DNA of 64,000 nucleotides, taken from positions 5,389,501 through 5,453,500 of the forward strand of contig NZ_CP042176.1 in NCBI RefSeq assembly GCF_005937885.2, read 5' to 3'. The DNA is from Bradyrhizobium sp. KBS0727 (lineage in GTDB: Bacteria > Pseudomonadota > Alphaproteobacteria > Rhizobiales > Xanthobacteraceae). This document shows, one piece after another, positions 51,663 to 60,198 of this stretch; position 1 is the stretch's first letter; each line of letters opens with the position of its first letter. The notes beneath the pieces are model-generated. The model saw only the letters and a program-made list of their open reading frames with translations. It did not search any database and had not been told where the DNA came from. The position numbers were made by a program, and so were the translations under genes.

Positions 51663-53218
51663 GTGTTCTCTCCGATCCGCGCTGGGGCGAGGCGTTAGGC
51701 CATCTGCCGGACTATCTCGGCAACCATGTCCGCGTCAGCGTCACGGCGCTGGCGCTCGGCCTTCTCGTCAGCCTGCCGCTCGCTATCCTGTCGCGTCACC
51801 GGCCGGTGCTGCGCGGCGCGCTGCTGGGCTTTGCCAGCATCGTGCAGACGGTGCCGGGGCTGGCTCTGCTCGCGCTGTTCTATCCGCTGCTGCTGGCGCT
51901 CGCGGCGCTGTCGCTATCCTGGTTCGGGGTCGGCTTTTCCGCCTTCGGATTCCTGCCCGCGGTGCTGGCGCTGGCGCTCTATTCGATGCTGCCGGTGCTG
52001 CGCAACACCATCACCGGCCTGCAGGGCGTCGATGCCGCGGTCCTGGAGGCGGCGCAGGGTGTCGGCATGACCCCGCGGCAATCGCTGGTCACGGTGGAAT
52101 TGCCGCTGGCGCTGCCGGTCATGATGGCGGGCATCCGCACCGCGGCGGTCTGGGTGATCGGCACCGCGACGCTGTCGACGCCGATCGGCCAGACCAGCCT
52201 CGGCAACTATATCTTCGCGGGACTGCAGACCCAGAACTGGGTGTTCGTGCTGTTCGGCTGCCTCGCCGCCGCCGTGCTGGCGCTGGCGGTGGACCAGTTG
52301 CTGGCGCTGATCGAAGACGGCTTGCGCCTGCGCAGCCGGCCGCGGATCGCCCTCGGCGGCGTCGCCGTCGCCTGCCTCGTCGCGGCGACGCTGGTGCCGG
52401 GCTTGGCCCGCTCGCCATCGAACTACGTCGTCGGCGCCAAGACCTTTACCGAGCAATATGTCTTGTCGGCGTTGATCAAGCAGCGGCTGCAGGCGGCCGG
52501 GCTCGCCGCCACCTCGCGCGAGGGCCTCGGCTCCAACGTGATCTTCGACGCGCTGGCGAGTAACGATATCGACGTCTATGTCGACTATTCCGGCACGCTG
52601 TGGGCCAACCAGTTTCACCACAGCGACATCAAACCGCGCGAAGCGCTGCTCGCGGAGTTGAAGACCACCCTCGCCGGTCAGAACATCACGTTGCTCGGCC
52701 AGCTCGGTTTCGAAAACGCCTATGCGCTGGTGATGCCGCGCAAGCGCGCCGAGCAACTCGGCATCCGCACCGTCGCCGACCTCGCCTCCCGCGCCCCGGG
52801 GATGTCGATCGCGGCCGACTACGAATTCTTCTCGCGCCCGGAATGGGCCGGCTTACGGAAGGCTTACGGTCTCTCGTTCCGCGCCCAGCGGCAAATGCAG
52901 CCGGACTTCATGTATGCCGCGGTGGCCTCCGGCGAGGTCGACGTGATCGCGGGCTACACCAGCGACGGGCTGATCGCCAAATACGATCTGGTGGTGCTCG
53001 ACGACATCAGGCACGCGATTCCGCCCTACGACGCCATGGTGCTGCTGGCGCCGAAACGCGCCGGCGACGAGAAGCTGCGCGACGCGCTGCAGCCGCTGCT
53101 CGGCAGGATCAATATCGCCACCATGCGCGAGGCCAATCTGCGCGCCGCCGGCAACGACGCGACGAGTTCGCCGGACGCGGTGGCAAGGTGGCTGTGGGAG
53201 AAGATCGGCACGAAGTAA
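51659..53218 (+). CDS. Fused permease/substrate-binding protein of an osmoprotectant-type ABC transporter
   Basis: A 519-residue fusion. The first 210 residues form a ProW/OpuCB-type permease: ALGLLVSLPLAILSRHRPVL, PVLRNTITGLQGVDAAVLEA and the EAA loop EAAQGVGMTPRQSLVTVELP. A further hydrophobic segment (about 228-245) leads into a complete OpuAC/glycine betaine-type binding domain, with YVVGAKTFTEQYVLSALIKQ, the DVYVDYSGTLWANQ region and GEVDVIAGYTSDGLIAKYDL. So permease and receptor are covalently linked and the receptor faces the periplasm. The gene overlaps the ATPase gene, so two polypeptides make the whole importer. Ligand may be glycine betaine, choline or carnitine. Confidence 0.93.
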   Translation: MSVLSDPRWGEALGHLPDYLGNHVRVSVTALALGLLVSLPLAILSRHRPVLRGALLGFASIVQTVPGLALLALFYPLLLALAALSLSWFGVGFSAFGFLPAVLALALYSMLPVLRNTITGLQGVDAAVLEAAQGVGMTPRQSLVTVELPLALPVMMAGIRTAAVWVIGTATLSTPIGQTSLGNYIFAGLQTQNWVFVLFGCLAAAVLALAVDQLLALIEDGLRLRSRPRIALGGVAVACLVAATLVPGLARSPSNYVVGAKTFTEQYVLSALIKQRLQAAGLAATSREGLGSNVIFDALASNDIDVYVDYSGTLWANQFHHSDIKPREALLAELKTTLAGQNITLLGQLGFENAYALVMPRKRAEQLGIRTVADLASRAPGMSIAADYEFFSRPEWAGLRKAYGLSFRAQRQMQPDFMYAAVASGEVDVIAGYTSDGLIAKYDLVVLDDIRHAIPPYDAMVLLAPKRAGDEKLRDALQPLLGRINIATMREANLRAAGNDATSSPDAVARWLWEKIGTK

Positions 53219-53235
53219 GTTGTCGGCGGTTCATC

Positions 53236-53317
53236 GTCATTGCGAGGAGCGTCAGCGACAAAGCAATCCATACTTGCTTCGCGGCGGCATGGATTGCTTC
53301 GCTTCGCTCGCAATGAG
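53236..53317. repeat. Palindromic repeat of the GTCATTGCGAG family
   Basis: Starts GTCATTGCGAGGAGCG and ends CTTCGCTCGCAATGAG. The inner pair AAGCAATCCAT and ATGGATTGCTT matches the copy at 49017-49131. It lies between convergent genes. Confidence 0.8.
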
Positions 53318-53345
53318 GACAATGACCCGGCCATAACGGCAAGGA

Positions 53346-55070
53346 TCAAAGCCCCTTGATCATCCCGGCGTCGATCAGGAGACGGTTGAGGCGCCGGGAC
53401 TCGGCGCCCGCCTTGCAATCGTAGAACACGCCGTTGCAGCGGAGCATGATGCTCTTCTGCTCCTCGAACGACGGGTCGAGCGGAATGCCGGCGGCTTCCT
53501 GGATCACCAGCGGCAGATAGGCCGCGTCGATCGTGTCCATCACGGCCGGGCTTTTCACCGGTTCGAAGTTGACCGCGTCGATCGCGTAATAGGTCGCGTA
53601 ATAGCGCGGGTCGTAACTTTCCAGTTTCTTGCCGATGCCGGCTTCGTCGAGAGCTGGATCGAGAAGCTGCGGCGAGAATTCGGGCTGATGGTCGCCATAC
53701 CGCACAATCAGGAACGGCTGCGACGGAAACTTCTTCTTCAGCGCCGCGACGAAGGCGGAATAGTCGCCCGCGCTCATCGCTTGCCGACGCAAATATTCAT
53801 CGACCGAGGCCGTGTTGCCGGGACGGCGCCAGGACGGCATCAGGTCGGGACGGAATTTGGTTTCCCAGGGGAAGTGATTGGCGGCGAGATAGACGAAGGT
53901 GAACAGCGGCGAATTGGCCGGCTGTTCGGCCATCAGCTTCAGGGCCTTGTCGTAGAAGAAGGCGTCGGGCTCGACATCCTTGGCGCCGAGGTCGCGCGCA
54001 TCGAGGAAGCGCTGGATGCCGGTCGTGGTTTGGAAACTCCGTGCGCTCATGAAGGCGCCATAGGCCGGATACAGCGACAGCGTGGAATAGCCACAACGAC
54101 GGAGGGCGAGCGGCAGGCCGCGCTCGACCCGGCCCGAGGCGATGCGCGTCACGAAATAGGCAAAGCGGCCGAACGAGCGCGAGGAAAGGCCGGCGAGCAC
54201 GTTGTATTCGGTGAACCAGCTCGGCCCGCCATTGCTCTCGGCGAGAAACGTGCGCTCCTTGCCGTCGTAGGACTGGAAATGGTTGCCGTAGCCCGGCGGC
54301 ACCTTGATGCCGTCGGCGGCGCGGATATCGAAGCTCGATTCATCATGGATCATGATGATGTTCGGCCGCCGCCCGGCCGGATGGCAGGAGTCCACCAGCG
54401 GCACCTTGAGCCGCTCGGGGACGGACGCGGCCGATTCCATGAAACCGTAATGGATGAAATCGGAAACGGCCGTGACGCCGGAGCGGGAGAATTTCGACAG
54501 ATAACCGTCGTCGTAATAGCCGCGCCAGGCTTCATCCGGCCAGGTGACGGCGTAACCCACCAGCGCCGCCAGGCACGCCAGCATGCCGGCCAGCGCCGGC
54601 AGGCGGCGGATCCGGAACGGATCGAGCCACCACAGCGCATACATCAGCGGGATGGTGACGAGGCCGGCTGCGATCACCGACCAGCGCAGGTTCGGAAAGA
54701 TCGTGAACAGGAAGGCCGCGGTGTCGCGATCGATCACCATCAGGTCGACGAAGTTCGCGGTCATCTGCACCACGGAGTGCTTCAACTGCGACAGCAGCAC
54801 CAACACCACGACCAGAGTCAGCGACAGCGCGCCCGACAGGGCCGGCCGCCGCAACAGGGTGATGAAGAAGAAGTTCAGGATGCCCCAGGACAGCACGAAG
54901 CCGGTGCGCGAACCCAGGTCGGTTTCGGTCTGATACATGATCGCCAGCGCCGCCAGATGCGGCGCGGCGACGGCCGATAGCCGCCAGATTCCTATCCCGG
55001 TGACGCCGGAGGCGACGGTGGAGGCGGAGGGTCCTGGGTTTGGCGCGGGCGCCATCTGGGGAAACAACAT
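53346..55070 (-). CDS. LtaS-like sulfatase-fold membrane protein
   Basis: About 574 residues. The N-terminal part has about five transmembrane helices (LSLTLVVVLVLLSQLKHSVV and others). The exported part is an alkaline-phosphatase-superfamily domain, with metal-binding PNIIMIHDESSFDIR and the C-terminal LIVRYGDHQPEFSP motif. The family segment GGPSWFTEYNVLAGLSSRSF lies between. LtaS-type enzymes transfer phosphoglycerol or phosphoethanolamine; in this bacterial group they may modify glucans or lipid head groups. The start is uncertain: the frame extends 66 codons further, but its coding look begins only near the ATG chosen. It stands between two repeats. Confidence 0.87.
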   Translation of the reverse strand: MLFPQMAPAPNPGPSASTVASGVTGIGIWRLSAVAAPHLAALAIMYQTETDLGSRTGFVLSWGILNFFFITLLRRPALSGALSLTLVVVLVLLSQLKHSVVQMTANFVDLMVIDRDTAAFLFTIFPNLRWSVIAAGLVTIPLMYALWWLDPFRIRRLPALAGMLACLAALVGYAVTWPDEAWRGYYDDGYLSKFSRSGVTAVSDFIHYGFMESAASVPERLKVPLVDSCHPAGRRPNIIMIHDESSFDIRAADGIKVPPGYGNHFQSYDGKERTFLAESNGGPSWFTEYNVLAGLSSRSFGRFAYFVTRIASGRVERGLPLALRRCGYSTLSLYPAYGAFMSARSFQTTTGIQRFLDARDLGAKDVEPDAFFYDKALKLMAEQPANSPLFTFVYLAANHFPWETKFRPDLMPSWRRPGNTASVDEYLRRQAMSAGDYSAFVAALKKKFPSQPFLIVRYGDHQPEFSPQLLDPALDEAGIGKKLESYDPRYYATYYAIDAVNFEPVKSPAVMDTIDAAYLPLVIQEAAGIPLDPSFEEQKSIMLRCNGVFYDCKAGAESRRLNRLLIDAGMIKGL

Positions 55071-55217
55071 GACCCGGCACGATACAAAGGTCTTGGCTGG
55101 CGACGACCAGGAGACGCACGACCCAGCCGGAACCTGTGTCGTGTCATAAAAACGTAGTGGAATCGTCATGAACGCGCAATGAATTTGCCGGTGTAGCGAG
55201 CGGCAGGAATGGGCAAC

Positions 55218-55280
55218 GTCATTCCTGGGCGATGCGGAGCATCGAACCTCAGATGCGCAATTGCGCACCGGGGAATGACA
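55218..55280. repeat. Bradyrhizobium-type palindromic repeat (REP-like)
   Basis: Starts GTCATTCCTGGGCGATGCGG and ends CGGGGAATGACA. It holds the same ATGCGCAATTGCGCACCGGG core found in the repeat at 35735-35837. Confidence 0.75.
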
Positions 55281-55286
55281 GGAGGG

Positions 55287-55988
55287 TCACGCCCGCTTCG
55301 AAATCCCCTCGATGAACAGGTCGATGATCGCCCCCGCCGTCCGCTCGGCTTCCTCACCGCCGACGCCCCAGCGCGGGAAATGACCGTCGATGTTCATCCG
55401 GGCAAAGCCGTAGACCAGCGCGCGGCCGGCGATCTGGACTGATTTCAGATCCCCCGAGCGGAGTTGACCCTGCATGAACGCTTCGGCGAGCGTGCGCTCG
55501 GTCAGTTCGATCAGTTCGGCATTGTCGACCGAGACGCCGGCGGCCTTGTCGTGGTCAAAAAAGCGGCGGCTGGAGAGAATTTCGAAATGGGTCGGGTTGC
55601 GCATCGCCCAGCGCACATAGGCCAGCCCCAGCGCGCGGAAGCGCGCCAGCGGATCGTCGGCCGCAGCCTCCGACAGCGCCGCCTCGATCTCGGCCCGGAA
55701 CCGCCGCTGCGCCTCCTCCGCCACCGCCTGCATCAGGGCGTCGCGGCTCGGAAAATGCCGGAACGGCGCGCCGGGCGAGACCCCGGCGCGGCGGGCGGCC
55801 TCGCGGACGCTGACCGCGTCGGGGCCGCCCTCGCCGATCAGTTGCAGGGTGGCGTCGATCAGCACCCGCCGCAGGTCGCCGTGGTGATACGGTTTTGGCA
55901 CCGGTGCGCGGGCGGCCCGGCGGCGCGGCTTTACGGTCGCAGATTTGGCGACGTCAGATTTGGCGGCGGTCGTTTTGGCAGGACGCAT
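55287..55988 (-). CDS. TetR/AcrR family transcriptional regulator
   Basis: About 233 residues with a Lys/Ala/Arg-rich tail of 35 residues before the DNA-binding domain. The helix-turn-helix segment is DAVSVREAARRAGVSPGAPF followed by RHFPSRDALM. The C-terminal ligand region includes YVRWAMRNPTHFEILSSRRF, like the TetR_C_33 (WHG) type. Both this ATG (GGGGAGGGC upstream) and another five codons further (GGGAGTG) have ribosome binding sites. Two 17-bp near-palindromes lie between it and the divergent membrane-protein gene, as expected for autoregulation. Confidence 0.9.
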   Translation of the reverse strand: MRPAKTTAAKSDVAKSATVKPRRRAARAPVPKPYHHGDLRRVLIDATLQLIGEGGPDAVSVREAARRAGVSPGAPFRHFPSRDALMQAVAEEAQRRFRAEIEAALSEAAADDPLARFRALGLAYVRWAMRNPTHFEILSSRRFFDHDKAAGVSVDNAELIELTERTLAEAFMQGQLRSGDLKSVQIAGRALVYGFARMNIDGHFPRWGVGGEEAERTAGAIIDLFIEGISKRA

Positions 55989-56017
55989 GCCCTCCCCTAG
56001 CATCACTCCCTTGTGAA

Positions 56018-56034
56018 TGTAAGCACCGATTACA
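56018..56034. promoter_or_regulatory. TetR operator copy 1
   Basis: TGTAAGCACCGATTACA: arms TGTAAGC and GATTACA around ACC, one mismatch from a perfect palindrome. It lies 30 bp upstream of the TetR start. Confidence 0.72.
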
Positions 56035-56060
56035 CGGATTGACGGTTCCGGTTCACGCTA

Positions 56061-56077
56061 TGTAACTGGTGATTACA
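56061..56077. promoter_or_regulatory. TetR operator copy 2
   Basis: TGTAACTGGTGATTACA has the same arms around GGT, the complement of the ACC in copy 1. It lies 21 bp before the ATG of the ferric-reductase-like gene. The two copies start 43 bp apart, about four helical turns. Confidence 0.72.
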
Positions 56078-56097
56078 TTTACTGAGAGGAGCGCGCG

Positions 56098-56721
56098 ATG
56101 TCTGCCAATCGTCAAAACTGGTTTGAGGGCTGGCGGCTGTTCGCCGTGCTCGCTCTGACGCTGGTGGCCTTGAGCCTAGGGATCGCCGGCATGCGGCAGT
56201 TCGAAGTCGACGGCGTGCGCATGGTGATCCGCTTCACCGCGCGGACCTCGCTGTTGTTCTTCTGCCTCGCCTTCAGCGCCGCGGCGCTGGCGCGGCTGTG
56301 GCCGAATGCGTGGACGCGGTGGCAGCGCCGCAACCGCCGCACCCTCGGCGTCACCTTCGCCGCATCGCACGCCATCCATGCGATCGCCATTGTCTGCTTC
56401 GCCGTGATGGATCCCGTTGATTATACCGGCGCGACCTCGATCGCCTCCTACGTCTTTGGCGGCATCGGCTATGCCTTCATCGTTGCCATGACCGCAACCT
56501 CGTTCGACCAGACCGCGGCCGCGATCGGCGCCCGCGCCTGGCGCATGCTGCACCTGACCGGCGGCTATTACCTGCTGCTGCAGTTCATGGTGTCGTTCGG
56601 CAAGCGGATTCCCGACATGCCGCTCTACGCGCTGTTCCTGATTCCGCTGCTCGCGGTGTTCGCGCTGCGCATGATCGCGATGGCGCCGCGGGCCCGACGC
56701 GCCATGCCAGCGGGGCCATAG
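56098..56721 (+). CDS. Ferric-reductase-like transmembrane protein
   Basis: A 207-residue integral membrane protein with about six helices. Candidate haem-ligand histidines lie in FAASHAIHAIAIVCFAVMD and in WRMLHLTGGYYLLLQFM, the pattern of the ferric-reductase-like (MsrQ/YedZ-type) family. No flavin or NAD(P)H domain is attached. It is divergent from the TetR gene and has one operator copy directly before its start, so TetR repression is likely. It might pass electrons from quinones to an unknown partner; no MsrP-type gene is adjacent. Confidence 0.82.
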   Translation: MSANRQNWFEGWRLFAVLALTLVALSLGIAGMRQFEVDGVRMVIRFTARTSLLFFCLAFSAAALARLWPNAWTRWQRRNRRTLGVTFAASHAIHAIAIVCFAVMDPVDYTGATSIASYVFGGIGYAFIVAMTATSFDQTAAAIGARAWRMLHLTGGYYLLLQFMVSFGKRIPDMPLYALFLIPLLAVFALRMIAMAPRARRAMPAGP

Positions 56722-56777
56722 CGTTTTCAAGCGAAGTGGACTCCGGTTCGCGTCAAGAAAACGCGTCAAACAAGAGC

Positions 56778-57023
56778 TTACTCGTCCATCAGCAGGTAGA
56801 ATTTGCGTCCAAGCCTGTGGTGCACGGTAATGACCGCCCGATCGACATCGCTGATCAGGCTGTCGCCCAGCACGACATTCGGAATTTCCCAGTTGCGGCC
56901 TTCCCGGACATCGGGCAGGCCGGACAGACCGAGCACCGAGGCGGTTTCGCAACCGGGCTGGCTGCGAAGCGCCTCATCGGCGAGCCGGGTCAGTTCCGCG
57001 AGACTCTTTCCAATCCTCGTCAT
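56778..57023 (-). CDS. Small hypothetical protein
   Basis: An 81-residue soluble protein without signal peptide or membrane helix. It reads MTRIGKSLAELTRLADEALR and, further on, NWEIPNVVLGDSLISDVDRA and ITVHHRLGRKFYLLMDE. It begins 10 bp after the LprI-like gene in the same direction, so it is the third gene of an operon. I do not recognise the family. Confidence 0.62.
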   Translation of the reverse strand: MTRIGKSLAELTRLADEALRSQPGCETASVLGLSGLPDVREGRNWEIPNVVLGDSLISDVDRAVITVHHRLGRKFYLLMDE

Positions 57024-57033
57024 TGGCCGGCCG

Positions 57034-57411
57034 TCACTGATGACCGAGGCCTTCCAGCTCTTTGGCCCGCGCTTCGGTCATGCTGCGCATGCATTCGCCG
57101 GCATCGAGCCGCGCGATGGTGCCCTCGCCGAGACCGTAATACAGGCAATTGGCGTCGCGGTACTGGATCCACAGCCGCTGCGCCGCGCGCAATTGATCGT
57201 GCTGCGCCGGCACCGCATCCTTCAGCGCCTGCTGATAGGCAATGGTCATCCGCTTGTCCCATTGCGCGGTCTTGGCCTTGAGACACTCGACCATCTGGAA
57301 CGTGTTGCCGTCGCAGGACGCTTCGGGATCGCCCTGATCGCCGGCCTGGGCGACCGAGACCAGCGCCAGCATCGCGGCGGCGCCCAAAACTACTTTCAAC
57401 ATCATGCTCAT
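57034..57411 (-). CDS. LprI-like (DUF1311) periplasmic protein
   Basis: A 125-residue exported protein with signal segment MMLKVVLGAAAMLALVSVAQA. The mature domain follows the lysozyme-inhibitor LprI pattern: NTFQMVECLKAKTAQWDKRM, LKDAVPAQHDQLRAAQRLWI then QYRDANC, and a C-terminal AGECMRSMTEARAKELE. Four cysteines (two conserved pairs) support disulfides. The ATG overlaps the SDR stop (ATGA). Some family members inhibit lysozyme; here the function is not known. Confidence 0.86.
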   Translation of the reverse strand: MSMMLKVVLGAAAMLALVSVAQAGDQGDPEASCDGNTFQMVECLKAKTAQWDKRMTIAYQQALKDAVPAQHDQLRAAQRLWIQYRDANCLYYGLGEGTIARLDAGECMRSMTEARAKELEGLGHQ

Positions 57412-58253
57412 GCCGGCGGTAGCAGGCCGAGACGCCTGGCGATGAGCTTGTCGACGGTACGCTTGGGCAGCACCGACATGATCAGATGCCGCATCGGGTC
57501 CGGCGTGATCTGATAGCGCACTTTCGGATTGGGGGACGTCAGCGCCTCAAAAATTCGTTCGGCGATCTTCTCCGGCGGCAATCCGATTTCGCTGAGATGT
57601 TTGGTGAACGCGCGGATCTTGACCAGCGCCGGGGCAAACGGCGAGTTGGTGGCAAGCTCGGTCTTGTCGGTCTTGCTCCAGATCGGCGTCTTCACCGCGC
57701 CGGGCGCGATGATGATGACGTCGATGCCGAACAGCATCATTTCGCGGCGCAGGCTCTCGGACAGCCCCTCGATCGCGTGCTTTGATGCTGCGTAAGCCGA
57801 CGTCAGCGGACTGCCGCTCTTGCCGGAGACCGACGAGATCATGACGATCCGCCCCTTCGGCCCCTTTAACGACGGATCGGAACCGAGCAACGGACCGAAG
57901 GCTTGCGTCGAGATGAGCGGCCCAATGACGTTCACTTCCATCTGGCGGCGGAAAGCGTCGGCGGAAATCTCGAGCACCGCGCCCGCAACGCCGATGCCGG
58001 CATTGTTGACGAGACCCGCGAGCGTCTCGCCGTTCAGCGTGCTGCGCACCTCGCGCGCCGCCGCCAGCACCGCCGCCTCGTCAGTGACGTCGAACAACAA
58101 CGGCGTGAAATTGGCGCCGAATTCGCTCTTGAGGCGGTCGGCGTCGGCCTGCTGGCGCACGCTGCCGAACACACGAAAGCCGCGGCCGAGCAGCAGCTTT
58201 GCCGTAGCCCAGCCGATGCCGGTAGACGCGCCGGTGACGACGACAGATTTCAT
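57408..58253 (-). CDS. Short-chain dehydrogenase/reductase family protein
   Basis: A 281-residue classical SDR. The cofactor motif is TGASTGIGWATAK, NNAGIG occurs near residue 88, the catalytic Ser is in VMISSVSGKSGSPLTSA, and the Tyr-x3-Lys pair is YAASKHAIEG. The basic residues expected for NADPH binding are weak (SVRQQADADR). Coupled by ATGA to the LprI-like gene and followed by a small protein gene. The substrate could be a steroid-like, lipid or sugar alcohol. Confidence 0.9.
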   Translation of the reverse strand: MKSVVVTGASTGIGWATAKLLLGRGFRVFGSVRQQADADRLKSEFGANFTPLLFDVTDEAAVLAAAREVRSTLNGETLAGLVNNAGIGVAGAVLEISADAFRRQMEVNVIGPLISTQAFGPLLGSDPSLKGPKGRIVMISSVSGKSGSPLTSAYAASKHAIEGLSESLRREMMLFGIDVIIIAPGAVKTPIWSKTDKTELATNSPFAPALVKIRAFTKHLSEIGLPPEKIAERIFEALTSPNPKVRYQITPDPMRHLIMSVLPKRTVDKLIARRLGLLPPA

Positions 58254-58334
58254 GACGAAATTCCTTTTCCCGACGGTTTTCCGGCATTTTGCGCGGAAAG
58301 ACCAGTCCTCAAGCTCGCTCAGCCGCGCGTGACA

Positions 58335-59618
58335 TCATGCGCCGGACGGCTCAAGGCGTGCCTGAGACGCCCAGGTCCGGTAAAGCCGGGTGCGCCGCTT
58401 GGTGATGATCTGCTGGCGGATCAATGACAGCAGTGGACTGGCGTTGGGTTTCGGCTTCAGGCCTCGGCCAAGGCGGCGCAGTTGCAGCTTCACCAAGGCC
58501 ATCTTCGCAAGGCTTGCATAGGCCTTGTTGCGCCAGCCGACGCTTGGGATTTGGACGTCGAGGGCTTCATCGCCCTTCCACTTTTCCGCCAGCTCCGGTT
58601 CGAACGCAAAAGCGCTGGCAATGCCGACCATCGCCACACCCGGCCGGCCCTCGCTCGGCCTAAGCGCCTGTTCGGCAATGGCACGCCGGCGGATGCCGCC
58701 GGTGACCATGACCGGCATGCGCGCCACTGCGCTGACGTCGCGCGCAAAGTCGAGAAAATAGGCCTCGCGCGCCGCAGTGCCACCGGTCTGTGGCGCGCCC
58801 TGCATGGCCGGGCTTTCGTAACTGCCGCCGGACAATTCAACGAGATCGACCGGCAACTCGTTGAGCCAGCGCACCACTTGCACGGCATCCGACGCCTCAA
58901 AGCCGCCCTTTTGGAAATCGGCCGAGTTGAGTTTTACCGCGACCGAGAAGCCGGGTGAGACCGCGGCCCGCACCGCCCTGACAACATCGAGCAGGAGCCG
59001 CGCGCGGTTATGCAACTCGCCGCCCCACGCATCGTTGCGCCGGTTGGTGAGCGGTGAAAGAAACTGGCTGATCAGATAGCCGTGGGCGGCATGGATCTGC
59101 ACGCCAGAAAAGCCTGATGCCTCAGCCAACCTGGCGGTGGTGGCAAAACGCGCGACAATCCCGGCAATGTCAGCTTCATCCAGCGCTCGCGGCACTGGAA
59201 ACAAATGCGAATAGGCTCCGAGGTCGACGCCGATGGCTGACGGCGCCACCGCCTCCTGCCCCATCGCGGCGAAGACCTGCCGGCCGGGATGGTTGATCTG
59301 CAGCCACATCTGGCTGCCGTCCCGCATCGCGGCCCGCGCCCAGGCCTTGAACGGTTCGATCGGCTGGCGCGCGTCGAGCACCACGCCGCCGGGTCCAGTC
59401 AGCGCCGCCGGATCGATCATCACATTGCCGGACAGGATCAATCCGGGACCGCCGCGGCCCCAGTTCGCATACAGCCGCCGCAGATCCTCGCCCGGAAGCT
59501 GGTTACGATCCGCCATGTTCTCTTCCATCGCCGCCTTCGCAATGCGGTTGGGAACGACCGCCTGGTTCGGCAGCGTCAGCGGAGCGAACAGCGATGGCGG
59601 CGGGACGATTGCATGCAT
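58335..59618 (-). CDS. NADH:flavin oxidoreductase, OYE family
   Basis: A 427-residue FMN enzyme, the third OYE-type in the window. It begins SLFAPLTLPNQAVVPNRIAK. The active-site region is SGVQIHAAHGYLISQFLSPL with TNRRNDAWGGELHNRARLLL after it, and the flavin site near the C terminus is VMVTGGIRRRAIAEQALR. The C-terminal extension of about 60 residues is longer than in NemA. It is divergent from a MerR gene and has a MerR-type promoter with a 20-bp spacer, so inducible expression by an electrophile or similar signal is likely. Confidence 0.91.
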   Translation of the reverse strand: MHAIVPPPSLFAPLTLPNQAVVPNRIAKAAMEENMADRNQLPGEDLRRLYANWGRGGPGLILSGNVMIDPAALTGPGGVVLDARQPIEPFKAWARAAMRDGSQMWLQINHPGRQVFAAMGQEAVAPSAIGVDLGAYSHLFPVPRALDEADIAGIVARFATTARLAEASGFSGVQIHAAHGYLISQFLSPLTNRRNDAWGGELHNRARLLLDVVRAVRAAVSPGFSVAVKLNSADFQKGGFEASDAVQVVRWLNELPVDLVELSGGSYESPAMQGAPQTGGTAAREAYFLDFARDVSAVARMPVMVTGGIRRRAIAEQALRPSEGRPGVAMVGIASAFAFEPELAEKWKGDEALDVQIPSVGWRNKAYASLAKMALVKLQLRRLGRGLKPKPNASPLLSLIRQQIITKRRTRLYRTWASQARLEPSGA

Positions 59619-59651
59619 GGATTGACCTTGAATTCGGTGACGGATGAGGCC

Positions 59652-59683
59652 ACCCTACACCTTCAAGCTAACTTGAAGGTCAA
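59652..59683 (-). promoter_or_regulatory. MerR-type promoter with operator in front of the OYE gene
   Basis: On the minus strand TTGACC (-35) and TAGGGT (-10) are separated by 20 bp, the long spacer typical of MerR-activated promoters. Between them lies the palindrome ACCTTCAAG-N4-CTTGAAGGT (59659-59680). The OYE ATG is 34 bp beyond the -10. Confidence 0.78.
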
Positions 59684-59706
59684 GGCCTTTCAGGGGGACG
59701 GTGGCG

Positions 59707-60165
59707 ATGCAGATTGGTGAATTGGCGCGACGGTTCGCCGTGGCGCCGTCGAAAATACGCTTTCTCGAGGACCAGGGCCTGGTGCAACCGGTGCGCCGGA
59801 CACAAGCGGGCTACCGTGAATATGACGAGGGTTCGGCTGAAGCGCTGAGCATGATCCTGCAGGCGCAATCGCTCGGCTTTACCCTCGACGAGATCAAGGG
59901 TGCGCTGGCGGAGACCAAAAGTCACGGCCTGCGTCGCGACTATTTGATCGGGCAGATCGCGCGAAAACTGTCCGAGCTCGACCGTCACATCGCGCAGTCG
60001 CAAGAGCTGCGCGCGCGCCTGGTCTGCGCCAGCAACGAGCTGAAAACGCGCATGAAGAACGGAGCGAAATGCGACACAAGGCCTGCGGCTCCGCCGCCGG
60101 TCCGCACCAACAAGCCGCGTCCGGCGCAGCGGGGCCATCGCCGAATTCCGGCCATCGCGGGATAA
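59707..60165 (+). CDS. MerR family transcriptional regulator
   Basis: About 152 residues. The N-terminal winged helix begins MQIGELARRFAVAPSKIRFL and continues with EDQGLVQPVRRTQAGYREYD, as in MerR proteins. A dimerisation helix follows (KLSELDRHIAQSQELRARL). No metal-binding cysteine pattern is seen; a few Cys residues (VCASNE, KCDTRP) lie near the C terminus, so the signal is probably an organic or redox stimulus. A GTG two codons upstream is an alternative start. The shared intergenic promoter suggests it controls the OYE gene and itself. Confidence 0.9.
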   Translation: MQIGELARRFAVAPSKIRFLEDQGLVQPVRRTQAGYREYDEGSAEALSMILQAQSLGFTLDEIKGALAETKSHGLRRDYLIGQIARKLSELDRHIAQSQELRARLVCASNELKTRMKNGAKCDTRPAAPPPVRTNKPRPAQRGHRRIPAIAG

Positions 60166-60198
60166 GGACGCCCTCGTCCCGCCATCGCGGCCGGATGC

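Noticed and set aside
53688..54980. 430-codon plus-strand frame across the LtaS-like gene
   Set aside because: Antisense shadow; the opposite strand has the sulfatase motifs in frame.
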